From: Sulfopaludibacter sp035551455 | GTDB lineage: Bacteria > Acidobacteriota > Terriglobia > Bryobacterales > Bryobacteraceae | NCBI GenBank assembly: GCA_035551455.1 | Contig: DASZMZ010000365.1 | Span: 1 to 64,000 of the forward strand | Length of the DNA: 64,000 nucleotides | Direction of reading: 5' to 3' | In this document: one piece after another, positions 18,935-26,267 of the stretch | Numbering within the stretch: the first letter of the stretch is position 1 | How the letters are laid out: each line of letters opens with the position of its first letter | Program-made: the position numbers and the translations under genes | Notes under the pieces: model-generated | The model's input: the letters and a program-made list of their open reading frames with translations, nothing else | Databases searched by the model: none | What the model was told of the DNA's origin: nothing

Positions 18935-19231
18935 CTACCCGCCGGCGATTGCTCCTACGATCAGGAAAGGCTCGACGCCTTTAGCTACCGCATCGGGCAG
19001 CGGCGCATCCGGCGATTCGTGGGAGAGATCCTGCTCGCAGGCGAAGAATCTCACGAAGGCGCGGCGCTGCAGGGTCACGTGGTCGCGGAGCGTTCCGCTC
19101 AGCGCCGGATAACGGGCTTCGAGAGCATCGAGGACCGACCGCTGGGTGACCGGTCCCTCGATTTCGAGATCCACCTCGCCGTTCACCTTGGCCAGAATCC
19201 GCAGGTGCGCGGGAAGTATCACGTGGATCAT
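18935..19231 (-). CDS. MoaD/ThiS-like beta-grasp sulfur carrier
   Basis: A 98-residue ubiquitin-like protein. It begins MIHVILPAHLRILAKVNGEVDLE and ends in a di-glycine tail, IVGAIAGG, the form used by MoaD and ThiS as a C-terminal thiocarboxylate. The start at 19231 overlaps the stop of the BNR-repeat gene as ATGA, so the longer upstream start is unlikely. No molybdopterin or thiamine genes are nearby; instead it is coupled to a BNR-repeat protein and a YCII protein under an ECF42-type promoter. A role as a sulfur donor or protein tag in that module is inference. Confidence 0.88.
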   Translation of the reverse strand: MIHVILPAHLRILAKVNGEVDLEIEGPVTQRSVLDALEARYPALSGTLRDHVTLQRRAFVRFFACEQDLSHESPDAPLPDAVAKGVEPFLIVGAIAGG

Positions 19232-20355
19232 GACAGCGTCTGGACCTCGACGGATAGCACCGCCGGCAGGTCGTGCACGATGGGCGCCCAACTATCGCCG
19301 CTATCGCTCGACGCGTAGACCTGGCCGCCGGTGGTGCCGAAGTAGATGCCGCAGGAATCGCAGGAATCCACCGCCATGGCGTCGCGCAGCACGTTCACGT
19401 AGCAGTTGCTCTGCGGCAGTCCTTTGGTGAGGGGCTCCCACTCGTTGCCGCCGGTCTTGCTGCGGTAAACGCTCAGTTTGCCTTCCAGCGGATAATGCTC
19501 GCTATCGCTCTTGATCGGGACCACGTAGATGGTCTCCGGCTGGTGAGTGTGGACGTCGATGACGAAGCCGAAATCGGTGGGCAGATTGCCGCTAACTTCG
19601 CGCCAGGTGTCGCCCGCGTCATCGCTGCGCATCACGTCCCAATGCTTCTGCATGAACAGGGTGTCGGGATTGTCGCGGTGCATGGCGATGCGGTGGACGC
19701 AGTGGCCCACTTCGGCCTTCGGGTCGGGGATGTGCGGCGAATGGAGGCCCTGATTGATGGGCTTCCAGGTGGCTCCGCCGTCGTCGGTGCGGAAGGCTCC
19801 GGCCGCCGAGATAGCGATGAACATCCGCGACGGATTGTTGGGATCCAGCAGAATGGTGTGCAGGCACATGCCGCCGGCGCCGGGCTGCCAGTGGGGACCC
19901 GAGCCATGGCCGCGCAGTCCCGCCAATTCGTTCCAGGATTTGCCGCCGTCGGTCGTCTTGAAGATGGCCGCGTCCTCAATTCCGGCGTAGACCGTGTCGG
20001 GATCGGTGAGAGACGGCTCCAGGTGCCAGACGCGCTTGAATTCCCAGGGGTGCGGAGTGCCGTCGTACCACTGATGGGTGCCGGGGACGCCGTCGTAGAT
20101 GAACTTGTTGTCCATGGGTTCCCAGCTCTTGCCGCCATCATTGGAGCGTTGGATCAACTGTCCGAACCAGCCGCTGGATTGGGACGCGTATAAACGGTTG
20201 GGATCGGCCGGAGAGCCTTTCACGTGGTACAGTTCCCAGCCGGCGAAATGCGGGCCGCTCACGTCCCATTTTTCGCGCTTCTCGTCGGACGTCAGGATGA
20301 ACGCCCCTTTTCGCGTGCCCACCAGGACGCGCACTCCCGTCACTTTACCTGCCAT
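19228..20355 (-). CDS. BNR/Asp-box repeat beta-propeller protein
   Basis: A 375-residue protein built of Asp-box repeats: SNDGGKSW, TTDGGKSW, RTDDGGATW, SDDAGDTW and SSDSGDSW are spaced through the chain, giving a sialidase-like or VPS10-like propeller. No signal peptide is seen, so it is probably cytoplasmic, and catalytic sialidase residues are not evident. The ATG at 20355 is preceded by GGAAGGAG with ideal spacing; it overlaps the end of the YCII gene by 11 bases, and its own end overlaps the MoaD-like gene. Databases often label such proteins exo-alpha-sialidase, which is probably wrong here. Confidence 0.88.
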   Translation of the reverse strand: MAGKVTGVRVLVGTRKGAFILTSDEKREKWDVSGPHFAGWELYHVKGSPADPNRLYASQSSGWFGQLIQRSNDGGKSWEPMDNKFIYDGVPGTHQWYDGTPHPWEFKRVWHLEPSLTDPDTVYAGIEDAAIFKTTDGGKSWNELAGLRGHGSGPHWQPGAGGMCLHTILLDPNNPSRMFIAISAAGAFRTDDGGATWKPINQGLHSPHIPDPKAEVGHCVHRIAMHRDNPDTLFMQKHWDVMRSDDAGDTWREVSGNLPTDFGFVIDVHTHQPETIYVVPIKSDSEHYPLEGKLSVYRSKTGGNEWEPLTKGLPQSNCYVNVLRDAMAVDSCDSCGIYFGTTGGQVYASSDSGDSWAPIVHDLPAVLSVEVQTLS

Positions 20356-20749
20356 GCTCACTCCTTCCGCTGGCCGCAGCCATACGATCCTCTGACGATT
20401 CAGGCATCCCTGTCAACTCCACGATGGGCCGGACTTCGACCGAGCCGAATCGGGCCGCGGGGATGCGCGCGGCGATGGCGAGAGCTTCATCCAGATCCTT
20501 GGCATCGATCAGGAAATAGCCGCCAAGCTGCTCCCGTGTTTCGGCGAACGGGCCATCGGTTACCAGACGTTTACCCTCACGGATTCGTACCGTGGTGGCT
20601 GTAGAAACCGGGTGCAGCGGCGCGGCGGCCAGGAATTGGCCGCGGGCATTGAGGTCGTGCGTGAGCTGGGTCGATTCCGCGTAGCAGGCCTGGCGTTCGG
20701 CCTCCGCCAACTCCTTCTCTTCCAAATAAACCAGCATCATGTACCGCAT
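20345..20749 (-). CDS. YCII/DGPF-domain protein
   Basis: A 134-residue YCII-related protein. It carries the name-giving motif DGPFAETREQLGGYFLIDAKDLDEA at about residues 65-89 and the N-terminal MRYMMLVYLEE strand. DGPF proteins are the typical neighbours and regulatory targets of ECF42 sigma factors, one of which diverges from it here. AAGGAG lies nine bases before the ATG at 20749. The biochemical activity of the family is unknown; dimeric alpha/beta-barrel enzymes or ligand-binding roles are suggested. It is the first gene of an overlapping three-gene operon. Confidence 0.92.
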   Translation of the reverse strand: MRYMMLVYLEEKELAEAERQACYAESTQLTHDLNARGQFLAAAPLHPVSTATTVRIREGKRLVTDGPFAETREQLGGYFLIDAKDLDEALAIAARIPAARFGSVEVRPIVELTGMPESSEDRMAAASGRSEHGR

Positions 20750-20775
20750 CCTTGAGCTCTCCTTCTGGTTCCATA

Positions 20776-20802
20776 GTCGAACGGCGAGACGCCAAATCGA
20801 CA
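20776..20802 (-). promoter_or_regulatory. ECF42-type promoter of the YCII operon
   Basis: Read on the minus strand, TGTCGA (20802-20797) is followed after 17 bases by CGAC (20779-20776). As I recall it, the published ECF42 target is TGTCGA at -35 and CGA/TC at -10. The placement predicts a transcript start near 20769 and a leader of about 20 bases that just contains the ribosome binding site AAGGAG of the YCII gene. Confidence 0.65.
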
Positions 20803-20832
20803 GTCCCTCTAAGAATTATTTACCATCGATGG

Positions 20833-22077
20833 GTGAGCCGGGATTCCGATCAGACCATCGAGGCGCTCTATCGCTCGGACTGGGGGCGGATTGTGGCCGC
20901 CCTGATCCGCCTGGTGGGCGACTTCGAACTCGCCGAAGAGGTTGCGCAGGAAGCATTTACGGCCGGCGTCAATCAGTGGCGCGATGCCGGCGTGCCCGAT
21001 TTTCCGCGCGCCTGGATCATCCGTACCGCGCACCACAAAGCCATCGACCTGATGCGCCGCCGGGTGAATTTCGACGAAAAGGTGGATCTCTACGGCCCTT
21101 CCGAATTCCGCCAGTCAGTGGACCCGCCGGACTATGACCCGGCGGAAATTCCCGACGACCTGCTTCGCCTGATCTTCACCTGCTGCCACCCGGCGCTGGC
21201 TCTGGAAGCCCAGGTAGCGCTCACCCTGCACACTCTGGGCGGCCTGCAGACCGAGGAGATTGCGCGCGCGTTCCTGGTGCCGCCGTCCACCATGGCCCAG
21301 CGGCTGGTCCGGGCCAAACGCAAAATCCGCGACGCCGGCATCCCCTATGCGGTGCCGGGAACGGGCGACATGCCGGAGCGAATGGATGCCGTCCTGGCCG
21401 TGATCTACCTGGTCTTCAACGAAGGCTACGCCGCCACGGGGAGTGGTCCGCTGGTGAGGACGGATCTCTGTCTGGAGGCGATTCGCCTGGCACGCCTGCT
21501 GTGCAGTTTGATGGCTCCGGCGCCGCCCGAGGCCACCGGTTTACTGGCGCTGATGCTGCTGCACGATTCCCGCCGCGACGCGCGGACGGACGAGCACGGC
21601 GACATCGTGATTCTGGAAGAGCAGGACCGCAGCCGCTGGAATCGCGACCAGATCGCCGAGGCGATTCCGCTGGTGGAGGAGGCCCTCCGCGCGGGTGGCG
21701 GAGCCTTCGCCGTGCAAGCCGCGATTGCCGCGCTTCACTGTCAGGCGGCCCGGCCGGAGGATACCGACTGGCCTCAGATCCGCAGCCTCTACGATGTTCT
21801 GGTCCGCATACAGCCCTCCCCGATCGTGGCCTTGAATCGCGCGGTGGCCGTCGCGATGGCCGAGGGTCCGGAGGCTGGTCTGGCGTTGATCGACGCCGTC
21901 GCGGGGGAGCTGAAGACATACCACCTGCTCCACTCGGCGCGCGCCGATCTGTTGCGGCGCTCGGGAAGAATGGCAGAGGCGGCGGATGCGTACCGCGAGG
22001 CGCTTGCCTTGGTGAGCAACGAAAGCGAGCGCCGCTACCTGGAGCGGCGGCTGCAAGAGGTCTCGGCGGGGCGGTGA
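20833..22077 (+). CDS. ECF42-group sigma factor with C-terminal extension
   Basis: An extracytoplasmic-function type sigma factor. Region 2 covers about residues 5-70 (LYRSDWGRIVAALIRL, DFPRAWIIRTAHHKAIDLMRRR) and region 4 about 110-175 (TLGGLQTEEIARAFLVPPSTMAQRLVRAKRKI). A long C-terminal extension of about 230 residues with TPR-like helices follows, the hallmark of the ECF42 group, which has no classical anti-sigma factor. The GTG at 20833 is preferred because upstream starts, back to 20752, would leave no room for the divergent promoter; the ribosome binding site is weak in either case. It likely controls the divergent YCII, BNR and MoaD-like operon. Confidence 0.9.
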   Translation: MSRDSDQTIEALYRSDWGRIVAALIRLVGDFELAEEVAQEAFTAGVNQWRDAGVPDFPRAWIIRTAHHKAIDLMRRRVNFDEKVDLYGPSEFRQSVDPPDYDPAEIPDDLLRLIFTCCHPALALEAQVALTLHTLGGLQTEEIARAFLVPPSTMAQRLVRAKRKIRDAGIPYAVPGTGDMPERMDAVLAVIYLVFNEGYAATGSGPLVRTDLCLEAIRLARLLCSLMAPAPPEATGLLALMLLHDSRRDARTDEHGDIVILEEQDRSRWNRDQIAEAIPLVEEALRAGGGAFAVQAAIAALHCQAARPEDTDWPQIRSLYDVLVRIQPSPIVALNRAVAVAMAEGPEAGLALIDAVAGELKTYHLLHSARADLLRRSGRMAEAADAYREALALVSNESERRYLERRLQEVSAGR

Positions 22078-22285
22078 GGAACGAACCCAATTGTTGAGTT
22101 TTCCTTTTGGTATGTTCGGGTTGCGAGGGCCGAAAATGAGGGGCCACCGATTCACGCCGATTCACGCCGATGAAGACTGTTCATCCCAATTATCTGTGTT
22201 CATCGGCGTTCATTTGTGGCGATTACTCGGCATGCCGGGGTGCTAGTCGGGGTCCCGGGGAGCAGTGAGGCACGAACCCAATTTT
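22070..22285. repeat. Decayed copies of the neighbouring gene's 3' end
   Basis: The 285-base gap after the sigma gene holds no gene but two partial copies of sequence also found inside the next gene (22424-22500). Copy 1 (22070-22130) shares the ACGAACCCAATTGTTGAG core and the TGTTCGGGTTGCG end. Copy 2 (22238-22285) shares GGTGCT, GGGGTCCCGGGGAGC and CACGAACCCAATTTT. Copy 1 abuts and includes the sigma factor stop. These look like remnants of a multicopy family rather than regulatory DNA. Confidence 0.7.
22143..22220. repeat. REP-like palindromic repeat
   Basis: GCCAC (22143) pairs with GTGGC (22216-22220), and ACGCCGATGAA pairs exactly with TTCATCGGCGT inside it; TTCACGCCGA occurs twice in tandem at 22151-22170. 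The TTATCTGTGTTCATCGGCGTTCAT type of sequence is, to my recollection, a dispersed intergenic element in several GC-rich phyla. It lies between the two decayed copies described for 22070-22285. Confidence 0.6.
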
Positions 22286-22362
22286 GGCAGGTTGGCAGGC
22301 CGGAGGCAGGCAAAGGCGAGCGCTGCTCGCCTTGAACAGACGACGAAATGCGATCGTCTATT

Positions 22363-22872
22363 CTACTCGGACTCCAGGAGGGCGGCGAGTTCACGCTCGA
22401 TGGCGTCGAAGGCGGCGTCGGCGGGGTGCTGGTCGGGGTCCCGGGGAGCGGTGCGGAACGAAGCCAATTGTTGAGTTTTCTCTTTGGTTTGTTCGGGTTG
22501 CGGAGCCGGTTTTTGGAGCTTTCGGAAAGTGTTCATGGCGTCCTTGTAGGAGCGCTCGGCGGCTACGATGCGGCGGTGGAGGCGCATGAAGGTGGGACTG
22601 GACTGGTCGAAGGCCTGGCCGAGTTCGCAGCCGGAGTCTCGTTTGCCTTTCATGGTTTCGAATTCCCAGAGGTGGGCTTCGACGCGGTGGAAACGGCGGA
22701 GAAGCCATTCGTTGCGGATGGCGGTGTCGAGATAGTAACGCTGCTCGGGATCGTGAGCAGTGTAGTGGGTGTAGTAATCGGTGACGAGTTGAGCGAATTC
22801 CTCGCGAGTTTCGCCGAGGACGAACTGAGAATCGATGTCGAGGCCCGATGTCAGTTGAGGGTTAGTAGTCAT
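22363..22872 (-). CDS. Hypothetical protein of an acidobacterial repeat family
   Basis: A 169-residue, highly charged helical protein without signal peptide or known domain. The middle segment (AIRNEWLLRRFHRVEAHLWEFE) and SPTFMRLHRRIVAAERSYKDAM resemble, from memory, a multicopy Solibacter-type family of unknown function; the usual N-terminal half of that family is absent, so this may be a shortened member. Its 3' part is the source or relative of the fragments found at 22070-22285, which supports a mobile or duplicating origin. Whether it is expressed is unknown. Confidence 0.55.
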   Translation of the reverse strand: MTTNPQLTSGLDIDSQFVLGETREEFAQLVTDYYTHYTAHDPEQRYYLDTAIRNEWLLRRFHRVEAHLWEFETMKGKRDSGCELGQAFDQSSPTFMRLHRRIVAAERSYKDAMNTFRKLQKPAPQPEQTKEKTQQLASFRTAPRDPDQHPADAAFDAIERELAALLESE

Positions 22873-22995
22873 AAAATCTTCAACTGATTGAATGCTACCC
22901 CGGTGTCAAGTTCGACTCCGAAATAGGATGACAGTAAGTTGCTGATTCGGAGAGAAATAGAGATTTTCGAAAAATGAAATGGGATTGTGACTGGG

Positions 22996-24351
22996 TTAGC
23001 CTTTCCAGGCCCAGCGGAGGAGTTGGGCTAGTTGCGGGGGCTTGCCGTGCATCAGGATGGCGACTCGGAAGATGCGGGAGGCGGCCCAAACGGTCGCCGA
23101 CGCGAAGATCAGGACTCCCACGAGTCCCACCCAGGGCTGCCAAACCGGGACGCCGGTGTTGCTGGCCTGCCGCAGTAGCATCAGAATTGGCGTGAAGGGC
23201 GGGATGAGCGACATCACGGTGGACATCACGCCGTTGGGCTGGCGCAGCACGGTCACCAGCGTGAACATGGGGATCATGCAGGGCATCAGCAGAACGATCG
23301 CGAGGTTCTGAGCGTCCTGCGGGGTGCTGCAACAGGCGCCGAGCGCCGCCGCAAAGGCGCACAGCATCACCACATCGGCAAGCAGGTAGGCGTAGAACCA
23401 GGGGATGAGAGTGAGCGGCAGCAGTCCGGCGATCCCCAAGGCGTTGACCACCAGAACTCCGGCCACCACATACAGTAGCGAACTCGTCACGGAGACGCCG
23501 ACCGAACCCATCACCTTGCCGGCCATCAACTCCAGCGGGGAGGCCGAGCCCAACAGAGTTTCCACAATGCGCTGGCTCTTATCCTGGGTGACGTTTTGCA
23601 GCATGGGGGCCGAACCGATCATGACGATCATGGTCAGAATCATGGCGACCGCAAACGGCACGAAGAAGCCCTCGAGTTCGCTGCGCTTGCGCGCCGCCTG
23701 GACGGCTCCCGTCTTGAGGTCGCGTTCGAGCAGGCTCATCCCCTCGACGGGAACGGAGGCGAGCAGGCCCTTGTTGCCGGCGATATCGATGCCCAGTTGC
23801 GAAAGGCGGGTGAGGCGGACGCCGTCGTTGATCGGTCCACCCAGCCAGTTCCGCATCTCGTCGAGGCCGCCGGCATTGGTGTAATAGGCGACGCGCGTAT
23901 CGGGGTCGGTCTTGGTTTCCAGACCGGGGACGGGATCCTGCACCGGCTCAACGGGCCGGAGCGCGAGTTTACCGATTTCGAGGAAGGCCGCCAATTCCTT
24001 GCGGCGCACGCGGTCCGACAGAATCAGCAGCGTGGCATTCGAATCGTCATCGGGCGGCACAACTTCAAAGACGTAGCGAGGAGCAATTTGCTGGTGGGTC
24101 ACTTTGTCGTAGAGGTCGCGCTGGTTCTTTTCGGTGGCGGCGCTCACCAGCGCGGGGGCGACAAGGCCGGTATGGTCGAGAATGGCGATGCGCTTGTCGC
24201 GAAGGTCGGGCTTACTTTTGAAGAACGACAGCGCGACGGATCCGCCGCCGAAGAGCATCGGCGCTACCACCAGGCCGAAGAGGAAGGCTTTGGTGCGGAC
24301 GGTAGCGACGTAATCGCGTTTGGCGATGGTGAGAATCTTATGCAATCGCAA
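22996..24351 (-). CDS. ABC-2 type (NatB-like) permease
   Basis: A 451-residue membrane subunit of an ABC exporter. One N-terminal helix (TKAFLFGLVVAPMLFGGG) is followed by a large extracytoplasmic region (about residues 50-235), then about five helices in the C-terminal half, the layout of NatB and related ABC-2 permeases. QDKSQRIVETLLGSASPLELMAGK is the conserved cytoplasmic loop of the family. The start overlaps the end of the ATPase gene by 14 bases, so the two form one transporter. Possible cargo includes sodium ions, drugs or peptides; it cannot be decided here. Confidence 0.92.
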   Translation of the reverse strand: MRLHKILTIAKRDYVATVRTKAFLFGLVVAPMLFGGGSVALSFFKSKPDLRDKRIAILDHTGLVAPALVSAATEKNQRDLYDKVTHQQIAPRYVFEVVPPDDDSNATLLILSDRVRRKELAAFLEIGKLALRPVEPVQDPVPGLETKTDPDTRVAYYTNAGGLDEMRNWLGGPINDGVRLTRLSQLGIDIAGNKGLLASVPVEGMSLLERDLKTGAVQAARKRSELEGFFVPFAVAMILTMIVMIGSAPMLQNVTQDKSQRIVETLLGSASPLELMAGKVMGSVGVSVTSSLLYVVAGVLVVNALGIAGLLPLTLIPWFYAYLLADVVMLCAFAAALGACCSTPQDAQNLAIVLLMPCMIPMFTLVTVLRQPNGVMSTVMSLIPPFTPILMLLRQASNTGVPVWQPWVGLVGVLIFASATVWAASRIFRVAILMHGKPPQLAQLLRWAWKG

Positions 24352-25255
24352 GCTTCACCTCCCCGGCGGCGTCGCCGGCAATGCGCATGAAAATATCGTG
24401 GAGCGAGGGCTTGGCGAGGGAGAAACTGGTGACGCGCGCCTGAGCCAGCAGGGCGCGCAGCACATCCTGCGGGTCGGCGCCGCGCACCAGGCGAAGTTCC
24501 TGCACCTGGCCGAGGTCGCGCACCTGTTCGACACCGGGAAGATGCGGCAGCGGCGGCAATCCGTCTGGAGCGGAGACGCGAATGGTGTCGTCGCCGTACT
24601 GTTCCTGAATCGAGGCGAGCGTGCCGTCCAGAACTTTCCTGCCCCGGAAGATCATGAAAATGTAGTCGCACATGGTCTCGGCCAGGTTCATGTCGTGGGT
24701 GCTGAGAATGACGGTGACGCCGCGGCGGCGCAATTCCAGGATGGCCGTACGGATGGCGTCGGCGCTGACCGGGTCGAGTCCACTGAACGGCTCGTCGAGC
24801 ACCAGCAATTTCGGTTCGGGGATGACAGTGGCGATGAACTGGACTTTCTGGCTCATGCCTTTGCTGAGGCTTTCGACTTTGTCGGCGGCGCGGTCGGCCA
24901 GATTCAGCCGCTGCAGCCAGGAGGCCACCTCGGCTTTGACACTGCGGCCGGAGCGGAGTTCGCCGTAGAATTCGAGGAGCGCCTGAATCGTCATCTTCTG
25001 ATACAGGCCGCGTTCTTCCGGCAGGTAGCCGATCAGGTCGGAACTGTTTTCGGGCAGACCGTCGCCGAAGAGGCGAATGTCGCCGGAGTCCGGGTAGAAG
25101 ATGTTCACGATCATGCGCATCGTGGTGGTTTTGCCGGAGCCGTTCGGACCAATGAAGCCATAGATGGAACCCACGGGCACGGTGAGCGAAAGATCGTTTA
25201 CCGCGGTCACGTCGCCGAAGGTTCGAGTTACGTGTGAGATCTTTACTGCGTCCAT
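24338..25255 (-). CDS. ABC transporter ATP-binding protein
   Basis: A 305-residue ATPase of the DrrA/NatA type. Walker A is GPNGSGKT at residues 36-43, the signature is LSKGMSQKVQ, Walker B is LLVLDEPF, and the H-loop is STHDM. The ATPase core ends near residue 215 and is followed by the C-terminal regulatory extension typical of exporters in this group. The start at 25255 (MDAVKISHVTRTFGD) fits the family; upstream in-frame sequence overlaps the divergent nucleoside hydrolase gene and is discarded. It energises the permease encoded immediately downstream. Confidence 0.94.
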   Translation of the reverse strand: MDAVKISHVTRTFGDVTAVNDLSLTVPVGSIYGFIGPNGSGKTTTMRMIVNIFYPDSGDIRLFGDGLPENSSDLIGYLPEERGLYQKMTIQALLEFYGELRSGRSVKAEVASWLQRLNLADRAADKVESLSKGMSQKVQFIATVIPEPKLLVLDEPFSGLDPVSADAIRTAILELRRRGVTVILSTHDMNLAETMCDYIFMIFRGRKVLDGTLASIQEQYGDDTIRVSAPDGLPPLPHLPGVEQVRDLGQVQELRLVRGADPQDVLRALLAQARVTSFSLAKPSLHDIFMRIAGDAAGEVKLAIA

Positions 25256-25301
25256 CGTTTGGCATGGTATCAGATGGCGTCGCAAGTGATAATCTGTAGC
25301 C

Positions 25302-26255
25302 TTGATCCGCGATTTCCTGATCGATACCGATACGGCGTCCGACGATGCCGTGGCGCTGATTATGGCGCTACGCGCGCCGGATGTGCGCGTGCGGGCCATC
25401 ACCACGGTGGCAGGGAATGTGCCGGTGGAGCAGGCTACCCGGAACGCTCTCTACGTGGCCGAATTGTGCGGGTCGGAGACTCCGGTGTACGCCGGCGCCC
25501 GCGGACCGATTTGGCGCAAACACGCGCACGCCGAGTGGTTCCACGGGAAGGACGGGTTGGGCGATCACGACTATCCGGCGGCCTCGCGGACGGCAGCCGC
25601 GGGCCATGCGGTGGACGCGATTGTGGGGACTGTGGAGGCGCATCCCGGCATCGTGCTGGTGACGCTGGGTCCGCTAACCAATGTGGCGATGGCGCTGGTG
25701 AAGGCTCCGGGGATTGCGGGGATGGTGAGCCGGTGCGTGGTGATGGGCGGTAATCCCTGCTGCGAGGGCAACGTCACTCCGGCGGCCGAATACAACATCT
25801 GGGTGGACCCGGAAGCGGCGCGCGTGGTGCTGCGTTCCGGCATGCCGGTGGAAATGGTGGGCTGGCACTTGTGCCGCGGCGAAGCGGTGCTCAGTCCGCG
25901 CGATATCGAGCACGTGCGTTCGCTGGATACGCCAGTGGCGCGGTTCGCCATCGAGTGCAATTCGCATGCGCGGGAGGCCTACAAGATTCAGACTGGCGAG
26001 GACGGCATCAGTCTGCCCGATCCGGTGGCGATGTGCGTGGCGCTGGATCCATCGGTTTGCACGAGTGTGGGAAGGCATGCCGTTGACGTGGAAGTGGCCA
26101 GCGAGTTGACGCGCGGCATGACGGTGGTGGACAAGTTGGGAGTGGCGGGGGACGAGAGAAATCGAGCGGTTTGGCGCGATGCAGGTGCGGCGCGAGTGGT
26201 GTGGACGATCGATAACGGCCGGTGGAAGCAGGCGTTGTATCGGGCGCTGTCCTGA
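25302..26255 (+). CDS. Inosine-uridine-type nucleoside hydrolase
   Basis: A 317-residue nucleoside N-ribohydrolase, cleaving the N-glycosidic bond of ribonucleosides. The N-terminal calcium-binding cluster reads DTDTASDDAVAL (Asp8, Asp10, Asp14, Asp15), and the second half has the Asp of PDPVAM. The family's usual His before that Asp is Pro here, which may alter base specificity. TTG at 25302 is the only start that keeps the Asp cluster. It is divergent from the ABC operon and convergent with the M20 peptidase gene, so it stands alone. Confidence 0.9.
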   Translation: MIRDFLIDTDTASDDAVALIMALRAPDVRVRAITTVAGNVPVEQATRNALYVAELCGSETPVYAGARGPIWRKHAHAEWFHGKDGLGDHDYPAASRTAAAGHAVDAIVGTVEAHPGIVLVTLGPLTNVAMALVKAPGIAGMVSRCVVMGGNPCCEGNVTPAAEYNIWVDPEAARVVLRSGMPVEMVGWHLCRGEAVLSPRDIEHVRSLDTPVARFAIECNSHAREAYKIQTGEDGISLPDPVAMCVALDPSVCTSVGRHAVDVEVASELTRGMTVVDKLGVAGDERNRAVWRDAGAARVVWTIDNGRWKQALYRALS

Positions 26256-26267
26256 GAAGCCCGAATT

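Noticed and set aside
19228..20355. Sialidase
   Set aside because: Asp-box repeats alone do not make a sialidase; no signal peptide and no catalytic Arg triad/Tyr/Glu pattern could be picked out.
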